This document shows, piece after piece, positions 1 through 5,765 of a stretch of DNA of 5,765 bases. The position numbers were made by a program, and so were the translations under genes. Numbering within the stretch: the stretch's first letter is position 1; the number at the start of each line of letters is the position of its first letter. A model generated the notes under the pieces. The model did not search any database, was not told where the DNA came from, and was given only the letters and a program-made list of their open reading frames with translations. Source of the DNA: JBEIDK01 sp040383485 (GTDB lineage: Bacteria > Bacteroidota > Bacteroidia > UBA4408); contig JBEIDK010000181.1 in the NCBI GenBank assembly GCA_040383485.1, forward strand, positions 1 to 5,765, written 5' to 3'.

Positions 1-889
1 CCTTCCAAAAATTTCAATTGTAATACCAAGTTATTGTCAAGGGCAATACATAGAAACAACAATACGTTCAGTAATATTACAAAATTATCCTAACACTGAG
101 TTTATTATCCTGTATGGTAGCAGTACAAATGAAACGGTTGAAATAATAAAAAATTCGAAATGGATTTAGCATATTGGATTAGTGAACATGATAGGGGTGT
201 GTTTGATGCCATACAGAAAGACTTTAATAAGTCAACTGAAGAGGTTATGACATGACTATATTCAGATGATTTGTATTATAGAAAAACTCTGTTTATTGTT
301 GCATAATTGTTTGCAAATTTTAAAGAATTAAATTGGCGACTTGGCAATCCTACCTTCTATGTTGAAATGGGAAGAGTTTTAGGTAATAATAGAGTGAGAA
401 GATGGATTAAGCTGGAGTATTATCTCGGAAATTTGAATGGATACAAAAAAAATCTATTTTTTGGAGGCGTAGCTTATGGGATAAGGTTAGTGGTAAAATA
501 TCCACAGATATAATGTATGCTGGGGATTTACATTTATGGCTTCGCTTTTTTAGATATGAGAAACTATATAACAAGCGCTCTGCTAAGCGAATTTAGACTG
601 CGGTCTAAAGGCCAATTATCTTTGGAGTTTATGGAGCAATACAAATATGAAGCAAGAGAAAAGATAAAAATTGAAGTCTAGATTAACATTTCATGGAAGA
701 ACAGGATTTGATTTATAAAATAAAAAAATACGAATCATTTATGATGAAATTACACAGTGAGTTTGCAAAAAAAAAATATTAACTAAATTATTTTATTCTG
801 AACTGAAAAAGAAAAAAGAGCAATTATTTAATTATCCACCATTAATAGGATTTGATAGAATGAAGCAAGCGTTTAGCATTAACAAATAA
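1..889 (+). pseudogene. Decayed GT2-family glycosyltransferase, 5' end outside window
   Basis: This is the remains of a family 2 glycosyltransferase of the kind common in Bacteroidota polysaccharide loci, readable only by changing frame. From base 2 it reads KISIVIPSYCQGQYIE and then SVILQNYPN, the usual GT2 start. The frame closes at TAG 167-169 but continues one frame over (from about 164) as AYWISEHDRGVFDA, then MT-stop-LYSDDLYY. The TGA at 253-255 sits where relatives usually have Trp, and a TAA at 304-306 interrupts VA-stop-LFANFKELNW. A base is lost in the A8 run 445-452, after which WRRSLWDKVSGK and AGDLHLWLRFFRYEKLY follow (462-569). Another shift near 591 gives FRLRSKGQLSLEFMEQY, ending at TAG 679-681. 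Two more segments follow, about 693-767 and, after an A10 run (767-776), 776-889, ending ...GFDRMKQAFSINK. The usual DGGST motif reads YGSST, so the nucleotide-binding Asp is also gone. The start codon must lie left of the window. The open stretch 307-513 belongs to this relic and is not a separate gene. Confidence 0.9.
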
Positions 890-891
890 TC

Positions 892-1674
892 ATGCACAGA
901 CTTACAATCATAACAATAAATTATAATAATTTAAAAGGATTAGAACAAACAATCGAAAGTGTAATTAATCAAACTTGGAAAGATTTTGATTATTATATAA
1001 TTGATGGTGGCTCAAATGATGGCAGTAAAGAGCTAATTGAAAGCTATTCTGATAGAATTACTTATTGGGTAAGCGAAAAAGATAATGGAGTATATAATGC
1101 CATGAATAAAGGAATTCTAAAAGCTACATCTGAATATTTGTTGTTCCTTAATAGTGGAGATTATCTTTTTGATAATAATGTTTTGTACTCTGCCTCTAAT
1201 AAATTGGAAAAAGATTTGGTTTATTATAATGTGAAAGTGATTGAAAATATGGAACATTTTTTTGTTAAATCTTTTCCAGAAAAATTTAAATTTTCTGATT
1301 TTATAAAGGAATCATTACCACATCATCAAGCAACTTTTATAAGTAGGCAGCTTTTTTCCAAAGTTGGTCTCTATAATGAATCTTTGCAAATTTGTTCTGA
1401 TTGGGAATTTTTTATAAAGGCAATTTGTTTATATCAATGTTCGTATCTCAAAGTAGATGAAATTTTGTCTGTATACTCAACTGATGGTATTAGTGGAAAT
1501 CCTGAAAATTACAGTACAATGGATGCCGAACGACTTCTTGTTCTTAAAAATAGTTTTGCTTCTTTTTTAAATGACTATGATGAGTTACAGAAACTTTCGC
1601 AAAAGATGAGGCATGTAAACGAATCAAGAGTTCTGAAACTTCTAAAAAAAGTTGGATTAGTTAATTGGTTGTAA
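892..1674 (+). CDS. GT2 glycosyltransferase, WfgS-like
   Basis: This 260-residue cytoplasmic glycosyltransferase has a GT-A fold and probably transfers one sugar from a nucleotide-sugar donor to a lipid-linked glycan intermediate. The fold starts at once (LTIITINYNN, residues 4-13), which supports the ATG at 892. That ATG lies two bases after the stop of the broken glycosyltransferase upstream. Residues 38-45 (DGGSNDGS) are the donor-binding loop. Residues 61-74 (SEKDNGVYNAMNKG) are the signature of the WfgS-like branch of GT2. Residues 85-90 (FLNSGD) stand where many relatives have a DxD or NSDD metal-binding motif. HHQATF (144-149) and SDWEFF (169-174) form the acceptor side, the latter probably carrying the catalytic acid. 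The C-terminus is basic and hydrophobic (RVLKLLKKVGL, 246-256) and may touch the membrane. No transmembrane segment is evident. Length is normal for the group. Family assignment is firm; donor, acceptor and linkage cannot be read from sequence. Confidence 0.93.
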   Translation: MHRLTIITINYNNLKGLEQTIESVINQTWKDFDYYIIDGGSNDGSKELIESYSDRITYWVSEKDNGVYNAMNKGILKATSEYLLFLNSGDYLFDNNVLYSASNKLEKDLVYYNVKVIENMEHFFVKSFPEKFKFSDFIKESLPHHQATFISRQLFSKVGLYNESLQICSDWEFFIKAICLYQCSYLKVDEILSVYSTDGISGNPENYSTMDAERLLVLKNSFASFLNDYDELQKLSQKMRHVNESRVLKLLKKVGLVNWL

Positions 1675-1675
1675 T

Positions 1676-2521
1676 ATGAATAAAGCGATTAAAGTTTCAG
1701 TAATAGTGCCGTGCTATAATCAAGCACAATTTTTAGATGAGTGTTTAACATCCTTATTAAACCAAACTTTTACAGATTGGGAATGTATAATTGTGAACGA
1801 TGGCTCTCCAGACAATACCGAAGAAGTAGCTAAAAAATGGATTGATAAAGATGACAGATTTATATATTACAAAAAAGTAAATGGAGGACCTGCAAGTGCA
1901 CGAAACTTCGGAATTAAGAATGCAAATGGTGAGTTTATTGTAGCCCTTGATGCTGATGATATATTAGAAGTTAAATTTCTAAAAAGTACTTGTGAATATT
2001 TAATTGAAAACTCAAAAGCGGGTGCTGTTACAACTTATCTAAAATGTTTTGGTTCAAGCGAAATTGAATGGAAACCAAAAGGGGGTAATATTGTTTCTTT
2101 TTTAGCATCTAATCAAGCCATTCAAAGCTCTATGTTTAGGAGAAGTATATGGGAAAAGGTTGGAGGATACGATGAAAAAACGAGTGTAGGTTTTTTCGAG
2201 GATTGGGATTTTTGGATTTTACTAACTTCGCAAGGATGGACTATTGGAGTCGTCCCAGAATTATTGTTAAAGTATCGTAGGTTTGGCAATTCTAATCAAG
2301 ATAATGCCATGAAAAATTTTGATGTGGTGCTTGAATATTATGTTAATAGGCATAAAGCTCTTTATGAAAAGTATTTAACTGAAATTATTATTCATAAAAA
2401 TCACCAAGTTATGGAGTTAAATGATAAAGTTATATACCACGAAAGATTACTTTCTAATCTTGAAAAGAACTTCTTTTTTAAAGCCTTGCGATACTTACTC
2501 TATAAATTTGGCAAACTATAA
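1676..2521 (+). CDS. GT2 glycosyltransferase, second in cluster
   Basis: This 281-residue inverting-type GT2 enzyme belongs to the general WcaA-like branch and differs from its upstream neighbour. It starts one base after that gene's stop, so the two are almost certainly co-transcribed and perhaps translationally coupled. The Rossmann-like start is VSVIVPCYNQAQFLDECL (residues 7-24). NDGSPDNT (41-48) binds the nucleotide, GGPASARNFGI (70-80) is the conserved NxGxxxARN-like segment, and LDADD (91-95) is a complete metal-binding motif. FEDWDFW (174-180) carries the ED pair that usually supplies the catalytic base. After about residue 215 the catalytic domain gives way to a helical tail (about 225-281) rich in Lys, Phe, Tyr and Leu, ending FFFKALRYLLYKFGKL. 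The tail looks amphipathic and may anchor the enzyme to the inner membrane. All key residues are present, so it should be active. Sugar specificity is unknown. Confidence 0.93.
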   Translation: MNKAIKVSVIVPCYNQAQFLDECLTSLLNQTFTDWECIIVNDGSPDNTEEVAKKWIDKDDRFIYYKKVNGGPASARNFGIKNANGEFIVALDADDILEVKFLKSTCEYLIENSKAGAVTTYLKCFGSSEIEWKPKGGNIVSFLASNQAIQSSMFRRSIWEKVGGYDEKTSVGFFEDWDFWILLTSQGWTIGVVPELLLKYRRFGNSNQDNAMKNFDVVLEYYVNRHKALYEKYLTEIIIHKNHQVMELNDKVIYHERLLSNLEKNFFFKALRYLLYKFGKL

Positions 2522-2536
2522 TTTCTATATAAAAAT

Positions 2537-4417
2537 ATGTGCGGAATAGCAGGAATTTTAAGATTTGATAGAACATCCAACCAAGAAGAAATTGGTAGAA
2601 TGAATGATAGTATTGCTCATCGTGGGCCTGATGGAGCAGGGTTTCATCTAAGAGAAGGTGTTGCATTAGCCCATCGCAGATTATCAATTATTGACTTAGA
2701 ACTAGGTAAGCAACCAATGTTAAGTAGCGATAAGGAAATTGCAATAACTTACAATGGTGAAATATATAATTACCCCGAACTTAGAACGCAATTAAAAGAA
2801 TTAGGCTATCATTTTAAAACAAATTCTGACACTGAAGTTTTAATAGCAGGGTATCAAATTTGGGGTACTGATTTTGTAAAAAAATTGCGTGGAATGTTTG
2901 CATTTTGTATAGCAGATTTTCACAATGAAAAACTTTTTTTAGCCAGAGACCAATTCGGAATTAAACCATTGTTATATCGTCCAACAAGTAATTATTTTGC
3001 TTTTAGCTCAGAATTGTCAGCATTAAGATTGGTTGATGACTTAAGCCCTAAAGGTTCTATTGAAAGCATAGAGCATTTTTTACGCTTTTCATATATTCCA
3101 GCGCCGGCAACCATTTTTAAAGGTATTTATAAACTTTTGCCAGGGCACTCTCTAACAATAAATTTTGATGGCAAAATTGAAGCTGAAGAAAAATTCTATG
3201 AAAGTAATTTCGGGAAAATAAAAGACAACTCTTCAAAAAGTTGGGTAAATGAAACCGAAAAAGCCCTTCAAGAAAGTGTTAAATCTCATTTACTTTCCGA
3301 TGTTCCATTTGGTGTTTTTTTATCGGGTGGCATTGATTCTACTTTGGTAGCGGGTATGATGAGTAAAATACTAGGAAAAAATGTAAATGCTTTTGCCATA
3401 GGTTTTGATGACAAAGAATATAACGAGCTGGAATTTGCGCAGCGCGCTGCCGATAAATATGGCATTTGTTTAACAACACATCTGGTGCATGATGATGCAA
3501 TTGAGATTTTCCCTGAACTACTAAAGCATTATGGGGAACCATTTGGTGATAGTTCAGCAATACCAAGTTGGCATGTTGCAAAACTTGCTAGGGAAAGTGT
3601 TCCAATGGTATTGTCTGGCGATGGAGGCGATGAAATGTTTGCAGGGTATCTATCGCATAAAAATTGGCTTGAAAAATCGCCTCAAAATTATATTAAAGAA
3701 CAATTTGTAAACGGACGGATTATTCCCGCAATGCGCGGTTTATTAGGCTATACTAAAAGATATTTTAATGAAGGAAGTTTCAATTTACTTGAAGAATGGT
3801 ATCCTAAATTTACATATAGTGATGCAAAAATTCGTAATTTATTTTGGAAAGAAAATTATGCGTCAATTACAGAAACTAAAAATTTTCTTTTCGAAAAAAT
3901 GCATGCCGAGGCAAAAAGTATGGAGCGTTTAGAATACGCTCAATTTATGGACATGAATACCAATATGCCAGGTCATATTTTAACGAAAGTAGATATAGCA
4001 AGTATGTACCATGGTCTTGAAGTTAGAACACCTTTTATTGATAAGGAAATACTACAATTAGCATCGCTTATTCCAACAAACGAAAAGTTTAATGCTAATG
4101 AATTTAGCCCAGGCAAATATAATTTGAAGAGGCTTTTAGGTAAAGACTTTGATAGGGATTTTATTTACCGCAAAAAGCAAGGTTTTTCAATTCCGAAACA
4201 TAAGTGGTTTGCTAAAAATAAAAGTGGTTATAATTTGTTGAAAGAATTAATGAACAACAAATCAAACAAATTACATCAGTTTTTTAATGTAAAAAGAATA
4301 GAAGAAATGTTGAATGAACATGCGAGCAATGAGAAAAACAATGCTAATTTATTATGGCTTTTTCTTACATTAGGTTGTTGGTTTAGAGATAATGCAAACA
4401 TCGAATTTGAATGGTAA
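2537..4417 (+). CDS. asnB: AsnB-type glutamine-dependent amidotransferase (asparagine synthase family)
   Basis: This 626-residue two-domain enzyme takes ammonia from glutamine and uses ATP to form an amide on a carboxylate. Start choice is certain, because Cys2 in MCGIAG must become the N-terminal nucleophile after Met removal. The N-terminal class II glutaminase domain (about 2-200) shows AHRGPDG (27-33), HRRLSIIDL (46-54), YNGEIYN (72-78), SDTEV (97-101), RGMFAF (118-123) and ARDQFGIKPL (136-145). The synthetase domain carries the ATP pyrophosphatase loop FLSGGIDST (261-269), GEPFGDSSAIP (333-343), LSGDGGDEMFAGY (359-371), HILTKVDIASM (480-490), GLEVRTPFID (493-502), GKYNLKRLL (526-534) and YRKKQGFSIP (544-553). 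Nothing catalytic is missing. The length matches AsnB-like proteins of polysaccharide loci, including exosortase-associated amidotransferases. Placed among glycosyltransferases, it may amidate a sugar uronic acid, as inferred for WbpS and WbtH, rather than make free asparagine. Plain asparagine synthetase cannot be excluded, so the symbol names the family only. It lies 15 A/T-rich bases after the previous gene, with no ribosome-binding motif. Confidence 0.93.
   Translation: MCGIAGILRFDRTSNQEEIGRMNDSIAHRGPDGAGFHLREGVALAHRRLSIIDLELGKQPMLSSDKEIAITYNGEIYNYPELRTQLKELGYHFKTNSDTEVLIAGYQIWGTDFVKKLRGMFAFCIADFHNEKLFLARDQFGIKPLLYRPTSNYFAFSSELSALRLVDDLSPKGSIESIEHFLRFSYIPAPATIFKGIYKLLPGHSLTINFDGKIEAEEKFYESNFGKIKDNSSKSWVNETEKALQESVKSHLLSDVPFGVFLSGGIDSTLVAGMMSKILGKNVNAFAIGFDDKEYNELEFAQRAADKYGICLTTHLVHDDAIEIFPELLKHYGEPFGDSSAIPSWHVAKLARESVPMVLSGDGGDEMFAGYLSHKNWLEKSPQNYIKEQFVNGRIIPAMRGLLGYTKRYFNEGSFNLLEEWYPKFTYSDAKIRNLFWKENYASITETKNFLFEKMHAEAKSMERLEYAQFMDMNTNMPGHILTKVDIASMYHGLEVRTPFIDKEILQLASLIPTNEKFNANEFSPGKYNLKRLLGKDFDRDFIYRKKQGFSIPKHKWFAKNKSGYNLLKELMNNKSNKLHQFFNVKRIEEMLNEHASNEKNNANLLWLFLTLGCWFRDNANIEFEW
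4411..4417 (+). other. Seven-base gene overlap, probable translational coupling
   Basis: The start ATG of the GT4-like gene (4411-4413) lies inside the last codons of the amidotransferase, whose TAA is 4415-4417. The two genes use different frames. No Shine-Dalgarno-like motif precedes this ATG. Ribosomes finishing the amidotransferase could therefore restart here, which would tie the amounts of the two proteins together. The overlap is seen directly; coupling is an inference. Confidence 0.6.
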
Positions 4418-5613
4418 AACAGAGGCTTAAAAATGCACTTATTTATTTAATAAAATGGCTTTCTGGCATTAGTGTCGATTCTCAAAAAATGAGCCCATTT
4501 CCGTTTATTCAAAACATTAATAGAGATTTGACTCAACTAAAACAGCCCAAAGCACTTTTCTCCTATATAACAGAACCTTTTTCTAAAAATATCGAAGGAA
4601 AAAGTTTTCATACCAATCAAAAAGAAGCAATTCAACTTCTAAAGGTTTTTTTGAAGTATAATTTTGCAGTTGATATTTGCCATTGCTTAGAAGAGCAAGC
4701 TCTAAATTCTATTTCACAAAAAAAATATGACCTTGTTTTTGGATTTGGAAAACCATTTGTAGAGGCGTGTAAAGCAAACCCAACGGCAATTAAATTTATT
4801 TATTGCACAGAGGCATTTCCTGATTTTGTTAAACAACAAGAACAAAAAAGACTTGACTATTATTTTGAACGATATGGCAAAAAAATTACTGTAAGTAGGC
4901 ACGGTAAATTTTACATACCAGAACATTTTAATTATGCAGATTACCTATTATACAAAGGAAATTCTGTTACTGGCGATACATTTAAGCATTTGAAAAATAT
5001 TTCAAAACAATTTCCAATTGCCCCTGCCCCTTTCCTGAACAGTAATTACAAATTTGAAGCAAGAGACCTTGTAAAAACAAAAAAATGTTTTGTTTGGTTT
5101 GGTTCCTATGGAGCTGTTCACAAAGGATTAGATATTCTTGTTGATGTGTTTAACAAACATCCCGAGTTGCAATTAATTGTATGCGGATTATGGAAAGAGG
5201 AAATAGAATTGCTGCCTATCTTGAATGAAAATATTGTTGTAAAAGGATTTATGGATACTTCTTCAGATGAATTTATTAATGTTGTTAATAGTAGTAGCTT
5301 TGTAATACTACCTACGTGCTCTGAGGGAATGTCGGCAGGTGTTTTAACTTGTATGTGCCATGGATTAATCCCAATTGTTAGTAGAGAGTCGGGTATTGAT
5401 TTGGATAATGAAGAGCAATATCTTGAAGATTTTCATATGGATTATATTGAAAAGGAAGTTATTAAGTGGACTAATACGCAAGATGAGTTACTGTCTGTTT
5501 TGCACAAAACAACTTTCGAGAAAACTCGTAGTCAATTTAATCTAAACGTTTTTACAGATTGTTTCGAAAGATATTTGTTGAATATAACAAATTTGAAAAG
5601 CATTAATGTTTAA
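4411..5613 (+). CDS. GT4-like glycosyltransferase with atypical E-x7-E motif
   Basis: This 400-residue protein has the two-lobed GT-B layout of retaining GT4 enzymes. The N-terminal lobe (about 46-205) is poorly conserved: YDLVFGFG (106-113) and IKFIYCTEA (127-135) look like core strands. The C-terminal lobe is clearer: FVWFGSYGAVHKGLDILVDV (227-246) matches the strand-loop 'KG.d.l..a' region, and LQLIVCG (253-259), IVVKGFMD (275-282) and FVILPTCSEGMSAG (297-310) follow the usual order. The donor-binding segment SEGMSAGVLTCMCHGLIPIV (304-323) keeps the first Glu (E305), but Thr313 stands where the second Glu of E-x7-E normally lies. This is either a divergent subfamily or a changed donor site. 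A basic, amphipathic start (RLKNALIYLIKWLSG, 5-19) suggests membrane contact. The ATG at 4411 overlaps the amidotransferase stop. Met27 (4489) is a possible but less likely start, since it would drop that helix. The enzyme probably adds a sugar to the same glycan. The GT4 call is good; specificity is unknown. Confidence 0.85.
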   Translation: MVKQRLKNALIYLIKWLSGISVDSQKMSPFPFIQNINRDLTQLKQPKALFSYITEPFSKNIEGKSFHTNQKEAIQLLKVFLKYNFAVDICHCLEEQALNSISQKKYDLVFGFGKPFVEACKANPTAIKFIYCTEAFPDFVKQQEQKRLDYYFERYGKKITVSRHGKFYIPEHFNYADYLLYKGNSVTGDTFKHLKNISKQFPIAPAPFLNSNYKFEARDLVKTKKCFVWFGSYGAVHKGLDILVDVFNKHPELQLIVCGLWKEEIELLPILNENIVVKGFMDTSSDEFINVVNSSSFVILPTCSEGMSAGVLTCMCHGLIPIVSRESGIDLDNEEQYLEDFHMDYIEKEVIKWTNTQDELLSVLHKTTFEKTRSQFNLNVFTDCFERYLLNITNLKSINV

Positions 5614-5765
5614 AAATAAATGGTATCGATTTGCTATTCAAAAAGAATTACTATTAAAACACTAGTATTGTTACTGAAAATTTATTAGTTTAATATTTAG
5701 TCATTTTGTTATAAAATAGGCTATGGGTACCTTCAAAATAATTAATTCCAGATTACGCGTTATAG
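5614..5765 (+). other. Tail without a recognised gene; possible start or remnant of next gene
   Basis: This stretch is very A/T-rich. A short frame begins at ATG 5606, overlapping the end of the GT4-like gene out of frame, and reads MFKNKWYRFAIQKELLLKH before TAG 5663-5665. Overlapping the preceding stop mirrors the layout at 4411, so this could be the first codons of a broken next gene, but 19 residues are too few to identify. A second frame opens at ATG 5723 (MGTFKIINSRLRVI) and runs off the window end. It could be the true start of the next gene or chance. No convincing terminator hairpin or tRNA is visible. Confidence 0.3.

Noticed and set aside
307..513. Open stretch of 68 codons on the + strand as a separate small gene
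   Set aside because: Its translation (FANFKELNW, YYLGNLNGY) continues the decayed GT2 from the preceding frame past the TAA at 304-306, and its end is out of frame with the WRRSLW segment. It is a fragment of the pseudogene.
445..776. Frame changes in the A8 and A10 runs as pure sequencing errors
   Set aside because: Either single shift could be an error, but the stops at 253 and 304, the shift near 591 outside any long run, and the lost donor-site residues show real decay.
2478..2687. Antisense open frame of 69 codons
   Set aside because: It overlaps the end of one well-supported gene and the catalytic start of the amidotransferase, and it shows no recognisable domain. It is a chance open frame.
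3339..3581. Antisense open frame of 80 codons
   Set aside because: It lies wholly within the synthetase domain of the amidotransferase and has no protein-family features.
4714..4926. Antisense open frame of 70 codons, hydrophobic in places
   Set aside because: It lies within the GT4-like gene. Its Phe and Ile richness simply mirrors the A-rich sense codons (Lys, Asn).
5664..5675. Small hairpin AGTA-TTGT-TACT as a possible terminator
   Set aside because: The stem has only four A/T-rich pairs and no clear T-run follows, so it is too weak to call.
5701..5717. Promoter-like TCATTTTG (5701-5708), close to the Bacteroidota TAnnTTTG box, and TATAAAAT (5710-5717)
   Set aside because: The nearest upstream TTG (5668-5670) is about 30 bases away, not the expected roughly 20, and such A/T strings arise easily by chance here. 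The TATAAAAT is also too close to ATG 5723 unless the transcript is nearly leaderless.

Overview
The window looks like a stretch of a surface-polysaccharide (O-antigen, capsule or exopolysaccharide) biosynthesis locus. The likely host is an AT-rich bacterium of the phylum Bacteroidota. This rests on the strong A/T codon bias, the lack of Shine-Dalgarno-like motifs before every start (the short upstream stretches are simply A/T-rich), and the mix of GT2, AsnB-type and GT4 genes. No gene here fixes the genus, so the taxonomic call is an inference. Everything is on the + strand and tightly packed, which suggests one operon read from a promoter left of the window.

Layout. Bases 1-889 hold the wreck of a GT2 glycosyltransferase. 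It is readable almost end to end by homology but is broken by at least five frame changes and two in-frame stops, and it has lost residues expected at the nucleotide-sugar site. Two bases later an intact GT2 enzyme begins (892-1674). It is followed after one base by a second intact GT2 enzyme (1676-2521). After 15 bases comes a 626-residue AsnB-type glutamine amidotransferase/ATP-dependent amide ligase (2537-4417). A GT4-like glycosyltransferase (4411-5613) overlaps its end by seven bases. The last 152 bases (5614-5765) carry no recognisable gene, only short open stretches that may be the edge or remains of the next gene.

How they work together. The three intact glycosyltransferases would each add a sugar to a growing lipid-linked repeat unit on the cytoplasmic face of the inner membrane. 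The AsnB-type protein has complete glutaminase and synthetase motifs. In this setting it may amidate a uronic-acid sugar of the glycan, as WbpS and WbtH are thought to do in O-antigen clusters, rather than make free asparagine. The dead GT2 suggests that the glycan has lost or swapped one linkage relative to an ancestor.

I found no CRISPR array, RNA gene, insertion sequence, phage gene or toxin/defence module. The items most worth a second look are the heavily decayed glycosyltransferase, the amidotransferase inside the glycan cluster, and the altered E-x7-E motif of the GT4-like enzyme.
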